From Eulemur rufifrons (lineage: Eukaryota > Chordata > Mammalia > Primates > Lemuridae): DNA of 64,000 nt. The stretch covers positions 8,934,001-8,998,000 of the forward strand of contig NC_091006.1 of NCBI RefSeq assembly GCF_041146395.1. The letters run 5' to 3'. Made by a program: the position numbers and the translations under genes. This document shows, piece by piece, positions 1 through 35,620 of this stretch. Position 1 is the stretch's first letter. Each line of letters starts with the position of its first letter. Below the pieces are notes generated by a model. That model saw nothing but the letters and a program-made list of their open reading frames with translations, had not been told where the DNA came from and made no database searches.

Positions 1-16504
<16,504 letters not shown>

Positions 16505-16759
16505 GGTCTCTGCTGCCTGCTCCGTCCTCTGTGCAGAAGAGCTTGGGCTCCAGGAACGCTCCCGAGCACAGCTGTTCCGAGGAGTCAGCTCTGCTGTCCT
16601 TCCTCTCTCTGTGCTGAGCCTCCCCCTGGGGCTCAGAGGTTTGGCTGGTCATGTGTGTCAGGGGCGGGATCTGTGCCCAGGGCACCTTCCTGTCCCCTCC
16701 CCTCTCAATCCTGCCTCCTCGTCCCTCCTTCTCCTTTCCCTCTGTCTGTGTTTTGCTTT

Positions 16760-18095
16760 CGCAGACCACACTTTGAGGCTGATTGGATCCTCTTTCCCAT
16801 AACAGAATGACGTACCCTCCCCAGCACAGACCTCTGCACCACACAGAGAGCCCTTGGGGTCAGACCAGGGGGTTTATTTCTCTTTGCAACACAGAAACCC
16901 AGCCCGGCCCCGGGTCTTCTGGTATTCTCTAGTGCTCTGGAGAGGAGGGTCATGCCCCGCAGGCTGGTGGCAGGGATGACTCTGGGGGCCTGAACGGGGC
17001 AGCTGATTCTATCTCCAGAGTCACCATCCTGTTCTCTGACCCAGGGACACAGCCCCAGGTCCAGGAGTCTCAGGAGGAACTGCAGCTCCTGGGTGTGGAT
17101 GGGGCGGTGTCCTGGGAAGAGAGGACTGTGGTGCAGGGGGTTGGGGGGCCTGTGGGGTCCACTGTCCCCGGGGGAGGGCTTCAGGGAGACCTTCCCTCTC
17201 TGTGTCTGAGCCGTGACTCAGGGCCCGTCCATGTTCTCCCTGAATGTCCTGGGTGGCCTCTGCACTCTGTCCGGCTGACCCTCCTGTGGTCACCCCACCT
17301 TCCCCATGGGGAGTGCCAGGAGTGAGTGGGGAACTGCACAGGGACCCCTGGCAGAGCAGGGACCTCAGAGGCCCCTGGAAGGATCCAGCAGGACACAGCA
17401 GGCATATGGGAGGTACCAGAAGGGTCTATTGGAGGAAGGGATGGAAATCAGACTTCATCTCCACCTCCTCAGCCAAAGCCAGGTTCCTGCGTAGGGGAAT
17501 TAATCCCCTCAGTGTTGTCGGTGTCCCGATGTCGCCCCCTGGAGGAAAGGAGATGTAGGGGCTGCCCCAGGGAGGCTGATCAGCCTCCAAATGGTGTGAG
17601 CCGGCCCTGACTCCCCGGAAAGAGGTGGGCGCTGACCCCTGGTGAGAGTGCAGGGTCAGGTCAGCCCGGGTCCCATTCACTGTGAGTCCCGAGGCTGCCC
17701 AGCTCCATCCAGTGCAGGGTCTAGGGGGCAATATCCACTCAGCGGAGGGCTTGGCTAGAATAAAATAGTAGAGAGAAGGCGAATTCTCTCTCTCCCCACC
17801 CACCCCCCAAGGCTGGGACAATTTCTTTTCCTGCCCTTGGATATTAGAACTCCAGGTTCTCAGGCCTAAGAGTTACACCATCGCCTTCCCTGGTTCTGAG
17901 GCTTTTGGACTTGGACTGAGCCGTGCTTCTGACTTCCCTGGCTCTCCAGCTTGCAGACCGCCTGTCCTGGGTCATCTTTGCCTCCATATTCACATAAGCC
18001 AATTCCCCTAATAAATTCCCTCTCATATCTGTAACTGTTTCTGTATCTGTAATTATATTTATATCTTAGTGTTTCTGTTTTTCTGGAGAACCTAA
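16760..18095. other. Upstream of CEACAM1, no gene recognised
   Basis: GC-rich DNA upstream of CEACAM1. Open frames on both strands are short and unlike any family I know. No Alu or L1 is seen before about 18,100. Confidence 0.5.
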
Positions 18096-18099
18096 CACA

Positions 18100-19780
18100 G
18101 GTGCCAAGATAATTTAAAATGAAGGAAGAATAATGTTTTCAAATAAATGGTGCTGCAACAACTGGACAACCACCTGCAAAAGAATGGAGTTTCGGAACTC
18201 TACTTCTCACCACATTCAAAAACTAACTCAAAACAGATCAGTGAGTTAAATATCAGAGCTAAAACCACAAAAAACTCTTAGAAGAAAACATGAGGGTAAA
18301 TCTTCATGACCTCAGGAGTGTCAATGGATTCTTAGATATGACACAAAAGTATGAACAATGAAAGGGAAAATAGATAAACTGAGCTTTATCAAGAAGAAAA
18401 CCGTTTGTGCATGAAAGGATATTATCAAGAAAGTGAAGAGACCATCCACAGAATGAGAGAAAAAAATTGCAAATCATAGATATCATAAAGCTTTCATGTT
18501 TAGAACATACAAAGAACTGCTACCACTCAACAACAAAAAGACAAACAACCCAATTTTAAAAAATGGGCAAAGGACTTAAGTAGACATTTCTCCAAAGAAG
18601 ATATGCAAATAGTCAAGAAGCACACAGAAAGACTCTCAACATCATTAATCATTAGAGAAATGCCAATCAAAATCACAATGAGATACCACATCACGCCTAT
18701 AATAATGGCTATAATTCTTTTAAAATGTTAAGTAACAACTGTTGGCATTATGTGGAGAATTTAAAATCGTCATACATTATATGTGAATAAAATAGCACAG
18801 CTAATATGGGAAACAGTTTAGCTGTTCCTGAAAAAGCTAGACATAGAGTTCTCATATGAAGCAGCAATTTCACTTGTAGATATGTACCCAAAGAGTTGAA
18901 GACAGGGACTCAAACGGATACTTGCATGGGAATGTTCATTGCATCTTTATTCACAATAAGTAAAATGGGGAAACAACCCAAGTGCACATCAACAAATGAA
19001 GGGAGGCCGGGCGCAGTGGCTCACGCCTGTAATCCTAGCACTCTGGGAGGCCGAGGCGGGTGGATCGCTCAAGGTCAGGAGTTCGAGACCAGCCTGAGCA
19101 AGAGCGAGACCCCGTCTCTACTCAAAATAGAAAAAAAATTATATGGACAACTAAAAATATATATATAGAAAAATTAGCCGGGCATAGTGGCGCATGCCTG
19201 TAGTCCCAGCTACTCGGGAGGCTGAGGCAGGAGGATCGCTTGAGCCCAGGAGTTTGAGGTTGCTGTGAGCTAGGCTGACACCACGGCACTCACTCTAGCC
19301 TGGGCAACAAAGTGAGACTCTGTCTCAAAAAAAAAAAAAAAAACAAAACAAAAAAAAAAATGAAGGGATAAGTAAATACAGTATATACAGACGACGGAAT
19401 GTTATTTAGCCATAAAAAGGAATGAAGCTCTGACACATGCTATTAATACAACATGGGTGTGGTAAGTGCAATAAACCAGAAACAAAATGACATATGTTGT
19501 ATGATTCTATTTGTATGAAATATCAAGAGTAGGCAACTTCATAGAGACAGAACGTGGATTAGAGATTATCAGGGTCTAGGGGCAGGAGGAATGGGGGAGT
19601 TATGGCTGAATGGCTACAGAGTTTCTGTTTGGGGTGATGAAAATTGTCTGGAAAAAAATAGTGGTGATGGTCATGTAACATTGTGAATATAGTTAATTTC
19701 ATTTAATTTGTACACTTAAAAATGGTTAAAATGGTAGATTTTATGTTAGATATATTTTACCACAGTTTAAAAAAAAGTTT
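18100..19780 (+). mobile_element. L1 3' remnant split by an Alu
   Basis: L1 ORF2/3' sequence (TGGGCAAAGGACTTAAGTAGACATTTCTCC, GGAATGTTATTTAGCCATAAAAAGGAATGAAG) on the plus strand, interrupted at 19,006. Confidence 0.8.
19006..19341 (+). mobile_element. Strepsirrhine-type Alu, well preserved
   Basis: Complete dimer beginning GGCCGGGCGCAGTGGCTCACGCC, with an A/T-rich linker (AAAATATATATATAGAAAAATTAGCC) and the right-arm GAGCTAGGCTGACACCACGGCACTC. It is the best evidence here for a lemur or loris host. Confidence 0.9.
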
Positions 19781-20096
19781 TGATGTAAAAATTCCACCAT
19801 GTAAAACACACCCATCCTGGTCAGATAGTCCTCATTAAACTCACTTGCAGATCCCTCGACATTCTGCATAGCAAAATCCCAGGATTTAGGGACATGAGAT
19901 TGACCGTTCGACTGTAGGTGCACGAAATAGACTGAGAGTTAAGCTGGTCGTTGTGGGCGGTGCTGAGGGAAATCAGGCCCTCCGGAGGCTCTAGGCTGTG
20001 GGTGACTTTGCCGCCCTCTGGTGGACAGTGAGGAAAATGTAGAAGGAAAAGTATGACAAACAGTTCTTACTGGAAAAAAAAAAAATCATCCTTTAA

Positions 20097-20820
<724 letters not shown>

Positions 20821-20824
20821 CACA

Positions 20825-22480
20825 TTTCTTCTAATTCCTTTCAAATCTAGCCACATCCATGGGCATGCATCAGGTCCGCCAATGCTTATCTCAGTGGAAT
20901 GTTGGGGACTCAGGGCACAGTTATCATTGGAGCAAGATGGGGTGAGGTAGATGAATATCTAGGGGCACCTGCAGGGTGGGAGTGGGGATCTGGTTCTGCA
21001 GACAGTGGGAGCCATAGATAGTTCCATCAGGAAAGAGGCACAGTGACCATGTCAGGGCTCAGATGCACCTGTCGGGTCCTGCACCAGGCAAAGGTCAGGG
21101 TTCCGATTAGTGTTCTGGCCACCGACCCCTGGGCAGACATGGACAATGGCCTCTTTCTGCAGGGCAGGGCTTGGCCACCTTAGGACCCCCTGAGTCTTCC
21201 TAGGGCACAGAGAGTTCAAGGGTGACATGGGCATGAGGCCTTTCCCTGCAGAGGCTCGTTGGCCATGTTCTTCTGGCCCAGAGGGTGGCCTGTCTTGTTC
21301 CTATCACAACACCTAAGGGGCCCTTTGCTCGGAGGATTTGCAGAGGGGACTCAGCAGTGTGGGGTAGGATGGAGGTCTGGGCTCTGGGCCCTGAGGGTGT
21401 CACACTCTTCCTGGGTCATTTCAAATGGCTTCATCTGTTGTTTTAAAAATCATATACAAAACCATGTTTGTTGTAAATTCCAGCAATACAAATGTGTAAA
21501 ATGAGGTGTCAAATCCCCAAACCCCACCCCTGCCCCAGTTCAACTTCCAGGGTGCAAGCACTGTTTACACTTAGTATGAATCTTCCTGCATTACTTTCTC
21601 ATTTGTCCCACTCATAGTTTTTGTAGCCAAACATTGTTGAATTATTGCTTGGTAACTTTATTTTATGACGAAGCATGTGTGGTGGGCACTTTCTTCATTA
21701 GTACATGAAGATTTGCTCCAATCATGTGTTTTAACTGGTTCCCCACTATTCCGTTGCATGGCTACACTTTGCTGCTCTACCCATACGCCTTTGCGAGGTT
21801 TGAGGCTGCTTCATCCTGTGGCACTGGACCACGCCAGTGCCATGCTGCAGTGACCGTCCTCGTACACATCTCTTCCCGTGTGCAGTGTTGATCCTGGATC
21901 TCACTCATTCCACACGCATTTATGGGACACCCTGTGCCAAGCTGTGGGCTGGTCACTGGCTTCAGCAGAGACAGGACAGGCGCAGTCCTGCCTTCTCAGA
22001 GTCCCAGCTCAGGGAGGCTCTCAGAAGTGGATACTGGTCAACACCAGTCTGCAGGAGTGTATGAGAACGTTCATGGCCCATATCCTCTCCTTTCTTGGAT
22101 TAATTCTGTGGGTGGAAAGTGCACATGTCCCTGTGTCCACCTCTCTGTCCACCACTCATCCTTTCAGGAAGAGCTATTGGCCACGCTCCTCGTGTAGAAG
22201 ATGCCAGGACCCCTGAGATGCCCTGAGCAGCTCTCTTTGCTGGTCCCTCTGGGAGTTCTAGTTCCACAGGTGACCTGAGCCCAGGTGACCTCTGCAGAAC
22301 CTGTGATTACCACCCAAGGCCGACAGTGAGCGGTGAGTGTTCTAGGAGGGGCTGTCACCTCCACATGCAGGGGCGGGGAAGACGGAGGGGAGCAGGTGGC
22401 TGACGACTTTGGCAGGTGGACGGCTAGGTCTGGGCTTGCAGGGAGGAGGGAAGGGAGAGTGTCCCAGGCAGTCACAGAAA
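20825..22480. other. Intergenic, nothing recognised
   Basis: No coding exon of a known family. Short open frames only. The stretch at 21,420-21,900 resembles old dispersed-repeat DNA but I cannot name it. Confidence 0.45.
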
Positions 22481-22482
22481 GG

Positions 22483-22641
22483 CTGGAACCTGCCTTCGTG
22501 GAGCAAGAGCAGCAAGAAGCTCATCCAGGCTGCAGCTGGGGAGGGAAGATGTGGGGAGCGATGAGTCGGGGAGAATCAGCTGGGATTGAACTTGGGGGCT
22601 GGACGGGAGCAGAGGCGAGTTCTGTGTGTCTGTCCCCATCA
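22483..22641 (+). repeat. Short inverted repeat, left arm
   Basis: GGAACCTGCCTTCGTGGAGCA and the following bases match the reverse complement of 24440-24600 for about 155 bases with few mismatches. The other arm abuts the end of the ITAM cassette. Confidence 0.8.
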
Positions 22642-22884
22642 TGGATACGAGGAGGGGTGGAGCCGTGGGCAGTGCCTGGGTAGGTGGGTTTCCTGGTGCC
22701 TGCTCTTCCCCAGATCCCCCCATGCAAAGTCAGCATAGACCTGAGGCTGTGGTCTGGGGGAAGGGGCTGGTGGTCTGAGGCAGCCTGTGGTGCCCACTGA
22801 CCCTTGGGGAGGGAGGAGATGGGTGAGGAACCCCCTGCACGTGGAAGCCTCCAGTGTGCGGAGCCGCAGGTTCCAATCTGGTGA

Positions 22885-23200
22885 GGTTCACGGACTCTTG
22901 CCTTGGGTGAGGGTGTCAGGACTGGGTGGTTGTCATTGTTCTGAAGTTTGCATGACGTGGACACAAGTGTCCAGGGACCCAGAGCACAAGGGCCTGGTGA
23001 GGGGAGGGGCGGACGGGGCTGAGCAGGTTCACGTGGTCAGAGTGGGAAGGACTCCTGGGGAGACGGAGCCTCAACCCCAACCTGTCAGAGCTGTGGCTGT
23101 GTCCATGAGAGATGACGACGGTGACCCAGGACAGAGATATTGAGTGTGAGGATAGGGCCAAGGGGACCCTGGTGGCTGCCCAGATGCAGGGTGTGAGGCA
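22885..23200 (+). repeat. Direct repeat with 42890-43205
   Basis: About 315 bases beginning CCTTGGGTGAGGGTGTCAGGACTGGG and ending near CAGATGCAGG recur in the same orientation 20 kb away at about 93-95% identity. Confidence 0.8.
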
Positions 23201-23474
23201 AGGCTCTGACCAAACCAAGTCACCCACCCCTGTGCACGTGGATGACCTCACGCTGAGCTTCCTCAGTGCTGTGTGTGACCAGCAGGGACACTGGATCATC
23301 TGGACCTGAGTCCCTGGAAGGGCAGGGCTGGGTCTGTAGGACCCAGGTTTCCTCCGTGGGTGTGATGTGGGCAGGAATGAATAAAATGGGGTGACAAGGC
23401 TTGACCTGGAGCAGCTGCCAGAGTAGCCGGAGGCCCAGCTCAGCTCAGCTTCCTGGGGCTCAGCTGGGGTCGGG

Positions 23475-23750
23475 GAGCAGGACGCTTTGTTCAGGGGCTT
23501 CTCCAGGCTGGGTGATGGGTGAGGTTCCAAGGTCAGGCACAGGGGCTCAGAAATTAATCATGGAAGGTTCCCAGTGTGTTGTAGGCAGAGAGGGCAGCCT
23601 GAGTCTCTGGGCCCCGGAGACTTGCCATGAGGTCAGCATGGGCTCTCAGCCTTGCCGAGGTCACACTCCGGCTACAGAAATCAGCCCTGCAGGGAGTGGC
23701 AATGGATGTGCCAACAATCATACATCCAGACACGTGCACAGGGCTCACAG
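23475..23750 (-). repeat. Inverted repeat with 42530-42807
   Basis: The stretch around GGGTGATGGGTGAGGTTCCAAGGTCAGGCAC and TTGCCATGAGG...GCATGGGCTCTCAGCC is found as reverse complement at 42,530-42,807. Confidence 0.75.
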
Positions 23751-23975
23751 TATATAAATCAGAGAAATCAGAGAAGAACCAGATTCTCCCTCCTTGCATA
23801 TTTCTCAGGTAGAATAGAATGGCTGGCTTTTCCCGCAGTCCCTCCCTCCCTGCCTGCTCCCTGCTGCAGCCCCTGGGAAGCTGAGTCCCTGAGTCCCTGT
23901 CCCTGGTCCTGAAGAGCACAAACTACTGAAGGGCGACTGAGTCAGGATTTTCCAGTTACATCTGCACTCAGGCTC

Positions 23976-24012
23976 GCTCCCTTCCTCCCTCCCTCCCTCC
24001 CTCCCTCCCTCT
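23976..24012. repeat. (CCCT)n microsatellite
   Basis: TTCCTCCCTCCCTCCC repeats in intergenic DNA. Confidence 0.85.
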
Positions 24013-24439
24013 CTCAAAACAGATCTATAGCTTACAGTCTTTTCATTTTAAAAAACCGATCGTTATTACCAAAGAGAAGGTGGAGCGGTAATGGGGAACA
24101 TTCAGTGGCCTCTGTCTCCCTCTCTCAGCACCTGGAGGGGGCTGTAAACATTATTGCAGAAAATGACACCATAGTCAGGATGACCAAGTCCAGGCTGCCC
24201 CTGTGCTCTGTGTAATGAGCAATGAGCAAAGAGTGAAGATGGCCTTACGAAGTGTGGTGGGCAAGGGACAGTCCTCTCAATGATGTGCACATCTTCATCC
24301 CCAGAATCTATGAATTTGTCACATGGTAAAAAAAAAGAAAGGACTTTACAGATTAAATGAAAGATCCGGAGATTGGGAGAGTATTGTGGTTTAACCAATA
24401 AGCAGGTGGGTCCCATATAATTACAGTCCAGGTCTCCCT

Positions 24440-24600
24440 GATGGGGACAGACACACAGAACTCACCTCCGCTCCCGTCCAGCCCCCAAGGTCAACCCCAG
24501 CCTATTCTCCCTGACTCACCGCTCCCCACGTCTTCCCTCCCCAGCTGCAGCCTGGATGAGCTCCTTGCTGCTCTTGCTCCATGAAGGCAGGTTCCAGGAG
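24440..24600 (-). repeat. Short inverted repeat, right arm at the end of the ITAM cassette
   Basis: Partner of 22483-22641. It begins where homology to the plus-strand cassette ends, so it would supply the 3' UTR of the predicted chimera. Confidence 0.8.
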
Positions 24601-24743
24601 GGACCCCCGTCCCCAGCCCCAGGACCTAGAGTCTGCCCAGGACTCAGCTGACTCTCTGGCTCAGGCTCCATGTCCTGCCCCCTCCACAGAGTTGGGGCTT
24701 AGGGGACCCTTCGTCAGCCCAAAGGAGCAGTTCCTGGAGGAAA

Positions 24744-31217
<6,474 letters not shown>

Positions 31218-31271
31218 GACCAGTGTGCAGCAGAAAATTCCCTACCGCCCTTTCAACCAGGAAACAAGCCC

Positions 31272-31277
31272 TTTATA
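31272..31277 (-). promoter_or_regulatory. TATA box of the CD177-like/chimeric gene
   Basis: The minus strand reads CCCTATAAAGGGCTTG, placing TATAAA about 55 bases upstream of the start codon, a plausible core promoter distance. The same element is kept in the other copy at 59078-59083. Confidence 0.6.
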
Positions 31278-32608
31278 GGGCCCTGAGCCAGCAGCCCAGG
31301 AAACGGGTGGGGAGGGAAAGGTCTTGCTAACCCGAGGCCGGGGCCGAACCCTCTGAGTCTCAACCACTTGAAGGGCCTGCCTCCCAGGGCCCCTCCTCCC
31401 TCAGACCCCGGGGTCCAGGCCCCAGCTCCCCCCACAATTAGAAACCGAGGCAGCCTGACTCCAGGGCCCCCTGGTCGGGATGCCTGGCCCTCTTCCCCCC
31501 TGCGCCCAGCTACGTGGGTCCCCACCCCCACCCTGCTTCAGAGCAGTTTGGGAAGGCAGTTTCCTCACCCCTCATGGCACCATGGCCACCTTCTGGCCTC
31601 AGGTGGGGAAATGGCCCAACTGCCTGTGAGGACATTGTGCAGGGGGCACTGGCTGGTCCCCACATTCTTCCTGCCCCAGCCTGCGCTCCCCGGGCTGCCC
31701 CTCCTCTTCTTTCTCTGTCCTTCCTATGTGGCTTTCCTTTCCATTTCCCCTTTCGTGACTTTCGTTTAGGCTTCCTCTTCTGTCCTCTCCCCTGCTGGCA
31801 CAGCCTGGGCCCCGGGCCCCACTTCTTGCCACCAGGAAGGATTAAGGTGTGGCAGGGGGAGAGGTGGGAGTGGAGACCAGGCCTGGGCTGAGGAATGAAG
31901 GTGGGTCCTGACAAAGCAAAGTTTCTTTGCTGGAAACAGGTGGGGGCAGTGGGGGCTGGAAAGCCAGCTCTTCAGAAAACAGGAGCAAACCCCGCCTTGT
32001 CACGCTGGCCTGTTTCTGTGGTGTAAATATTCCCAACGTGTCTGATTTTAAGCTACCGACAGTTTAATACCCAGCTGGAAAAATTCCGAGCTATTTAACA
32101 TGGGCTTTCACGTACAAACCAGCTCTAGCACACTGGGCAGGTAGGAGGGAGACAGGAGGGAATGAGGGGTGTGTGCCAGTGACAACAGAGGGAAGAGGTG
32201 GGTGCATGTGACAGAGAGAGGACAGGCAGAAGACGGAGGGCGAGAGCAAGCATAGTGGAGAAAGAGAAATGAATATGTAACTTGTGATTATAGGTTTATT
32301 TTTGACATCTCTACACATTCCATCTTTATTTGTGTTTGCAAGTTTCTTATTCTGCTACCCAGGCAGGGACATGTTTGTCTGATCTCCTACTGTGTCCACA
32401 CCCCCTACATGGCATGTAGTAGATGCTCGGTAAATGCTTGTTGATTGAATAAATGAATGAATAGAAAGGGAAAGATGGCAACAGAGCCGTCCCCGCAGTT
32501 AATTCAGGTCGTGCGGTGTGGCAGCCTCGGCCCCTCCCCAGCGATTCGCACTGTTGCTGTGGGAGCGGCACCTCCGCCATTGTGCATGGCCTGAAGCAGT
32601 GTTCCTAC

Positions 32609-33486
32609 CTCCACTAGGGCTCCACTCACAGCTCTGACCATCTGGACATTGTCAGGAGGACTCTAGCATGGGCTCAGGGACAGCGCAAGAGAATCAGCTA
32701 CTGAGAGCAACCCGGAGCTGGAAGAGCTGGTCGATGAGCCGGAGCTGGGCTCCTGTAGGACACCAGTCCAGGCCACACTGGACCTGATCCGGGCACCCCT
32801 GAGACACAGCTCATCCTGGGGCCTCCTCCCTGGTGACACATCAGGGTCCCTCAGGATCAAGCTGTCCAGAGAGTGCAGCACCTTGGACAGCACCAATCTC
32901 AGCTTCACCCTTCTCCCCTCACAGGGATCCAGACTCAGAACACATGGCGAGGCCAGTGAGGCCAGAGATTGAGAGGGGGCGGCGACCACAGGGGCAGCTG
33001 CCTGGAATGGGAGCGGGTCGGGGCACCAACCTAGGCAGCAGCAGAGGCCCAGGGAGAAGGTGGTGCAGGAAGGAAAACCCAGGCTTGGGCAGGAGAGGAG
33101 AGGAGGACACAGGCTCTGTGGGGTGCAGCGCAGTGTGGGACAGTGTGTGACGCCATCTCAGCAGGTGAGGCCAGGCGCAGGTGAACAGGAGAGGAAGCAG
33201 CTCCACCTCCCCCGACCCAGGACATGAAGTGTGTGGTGCTGTGTCCCCAGAGTCTAGGTCCCCTCTTCTGGCCCCAGGGAATGAGAAGTGAAGTTGCCTT
33301 GTCCCTCCTTCCCCTTCTGCTCCCTTGACACTGACCTTCCTCTCCTGCCCCTCCATCTTCCACTCCCAGAACTGTGCCCAGCGCTCAGCCCCAGACATCA
33401 CTGCTCCCCAGGGACACGCACAGTGCAACCTACGGCAGACAAACACAGACAGATCGGGACTCACAGAGCTGGAACCTGATGGAACT
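32609..33486. other. Unassigned stretch right of the CD177 left arm
   Basis: A moderately long minus-strand frame (32663-32989, about 108 codons) is open but I recognise no family, and no splice or start context supports it. Otherwise nothing seen. Confidence 0.4.
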
Positions 33487-33785
33487 TTTTTTTTTTTTTC
33501 TTTTTCTTTTTTTTTTTTTTTTTGCAACAGTGTCTTGTTCTGTTGCTCTGGTTAGAGTTTAGAGTGCAGTGGCCTCATCGTAACTCTCTACAACCTCAAG
33601 CTCCTGGGCTCAAGCAACCCTCCTGCCTGCGCCTCCCTAGTAGCTGGGACCACATGTGTGCACCACCTCGCCTGGCTAATTTTTCTATTTTTTGTAGAGA
33701 CAGGGTCTCACTCTTGCTCTGACTGGTTTTAAACTTCGGGCCTCTAGCGATCCTTCCGCCTCGGCCTCCCAAAGGGCTGGGATGG
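33487..33785 (-). mobile_element. Alu, minus orientation
   Basis: Poly-T, then CAACAGTGTCTTGTTCTGTTGC... to CTCGGCCTCCCAAAGGGCTGGGA. Confidence 0.75.
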
Positions 33786-33789
33786 AGCT

Positions 33790-34930
33790 TGGACAACACA
33801 TAGGCAAGACCCCACGGGAAATGTCTACTCATGGATGGTGAAGAGAACATGCTGCCTGGCCCGCTCCCTGCCTCTGCCCTCTACACTTTCCCCACTGCCC
33901 ACCAGGGGGCGGCAACGTCCCCCAGCTGGAGCCTCCCGGGGCACCGACCTCAGCCAGGCAGAGTCTGACCCTCACCCCCAGTGCCTCAGTTGACTGTGCT
34001 GCTCGCTCTCCAAGCTCCCCACACCACTCTGTCACCTCCTCCGCCACCAGGCATCCACCACCTGAAGGCCGCTCCCCCTGCAGGCGGCTCCTGCACTGCA
34101 CACCTGCGTCCTCTCCAAAAGGGCACTTTCCCTCATGACCTTCTCTCCAGCGTCACCACCTATCTCTGCACCTGCTCACCAAATGCCGCCCGGCTGCGCC
34201 TGTCCTGGTCCCTGGGGAATCAGGGCCCAGCCCGGAGCTGACACAGAAGAGGGGCTCCTTGATGGTGGAAGCCAATGGACCAGACACATGGTGACCTGCC
34301 CCACAGTGTGCAAAGACAGGGCACAGGCACCTTGCAGGGTGTGACCACCTGGCCCCTGCTCTCTGGCAGATGTGGGGCCTCGACCCCTCATGACTGGGGA
34401 GGGAGGACACAGCTCGACAGGTGGACAGGGGTGAGGGAGGAGCCCCTTTGCTCCCAGGCTCAGCCCACACCCACCGCCTCCTGAGTTGTGAGCAACTTGA
34501 CCCCCCTCACACCCACGGGCTCTCTGGCCACTGCCTGTCCTTCCTCTGCACAGAGGGGCTCGACCAGGCTCCGAAACTCTCCAGGCCAGACCCCAGGTGA
34601 GTGAGCACAGGGAGGGCTGGGATGATCCTGGCCACAGAGGCCGTCAGGAGTCAGCATGGTTCTATCCAGGTCTGAACCCCTGCTCTGCCCACCCGCCCCC
34701 AACTAACCAACAAGCACAGGCCCCTCTGCCCAGGACACATGAGAGCCTGACACTGCACACGTCCAGGAAGGACAGTTCCCTCTGGGACTCTCAGGTCCTG
34801 GAAGCTGTGACCAGGTTAAACCCAATGAGAGAGGGAGGGTCCCTGTCACCAATCATCACTCAGCTTGACTGATGCATGGCGAGGGTGCAATCCCTGGGAC
34901 AGGGTTCCTGGTGGAGGCCCCGCCCTGCTC
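33790..34930. other. Intergenic, nothing recognised
   Basis: GC-rich unique sequence upstream of the CEACAM3/4-like gene; no known exon or repeat family seen. Confidence 0.45.
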
Positions 34931-34945
34931 CTGCTCTGAAGAACC

Positions 34946-34998
34946 AGGTGGGGATGGGAGAGGGCAGCAGGGGTGGGGATGGGAGAGGGCAGCAGGGG
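34946..34998. repeat. Two-copy 25-base tandem repeat
   Basis: GGGGTGGGGATGGGAGAGGG-type unit with 'cagcag' occurs twice in a row. Confidence 0.75.
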
Positions 34999-35082
34999 TG
35001 GGGCTCCCAGTGCACCCCAACCCGCAGCCGTGGGGACGACAGGACCCTGAGGGCCCAGGGCTGTGCTCACCCAACTAACAGG

Positions 35083-35211
35083 TTGTGTGTGTGTGTGTGT
35101 CTATGTGTGTGCTTGTGTGCATATCTACCTCTGTGTGTGTGTGTGTCTATGTGTGTGCTTGTGTGCATATCTACCTCTGTGTGTGTGTGTGTGAGTCTCC
35201 TACTTGTGTGT

Positions 35212-35243
<32 letters not shown>

Positions 35244-35245
35244 AA
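35083..35245. repeat. GT-rich minisatellite upstream of the CEACAM3/4-like gene
   Basis: GT runs with a higher-order unit of about 66 bases (GTGTGCATATCTACCTCT repeated twice), ending in a pure GT run. Confidence 0.85.
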
Positions 35246-35556
35246 AGGTTGGGGTGACAGAATCCTTGCTGAAAAAGGCAAAGGCCTCAGCAGTTTTCAG
35301 GGGCCTGAAATGTGGACAGAGGGAAAGGGGAAGGACGGACAAGGGAAGCAAGACTGAGAGGGGAGGGGACAGGGAGTTGTCCTCGGCACAGACCCCGCCC
35401 CAGTCCCATGACCCAGGAAAGTGCTCCTGCCCCAGGAGGAGGCTCAGCACAGAGGGAGGAAGGACAGCAGAGCTGACTCCTCGGAACAGCTGTGCTCGGG
35501 AGCGTTCCTGGAGCCCAAGCTCTTCTGCACAGAGGACAGAACAGGCAGCAGAGACC

Positions 35557-35620
35557 ATGGAGCCCCCCTCAGCCTCTCCCTGCAGAGGGCGCGTCCCCTG
35601 GCAGGGGCTCCTGCTCACAG
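35557..35620 (+). CDS. CEACAM3/4-like exon 1, signal peptide
   Basis: Encodes [21 protein letters not shown], 64 coding bases, donor GTGAGAGG. It differs from the CEACAM1 leader only at the seventh and ninth residues (S for A, C for R). Confidence 0.9.

Noticed and set aside
22916..23530. 204-codon minus-strand frame in intergenic DNA
   Set aside because: Only part is duplicated at 43 kb, where the frame is not kept; no domain recognised.
32663..32989. 108-codon minus-strand frame near the outer border of the CD177 left arm
   Set aside because: No recognised domain, no conserved copy next to the other arm and no clear splice context.
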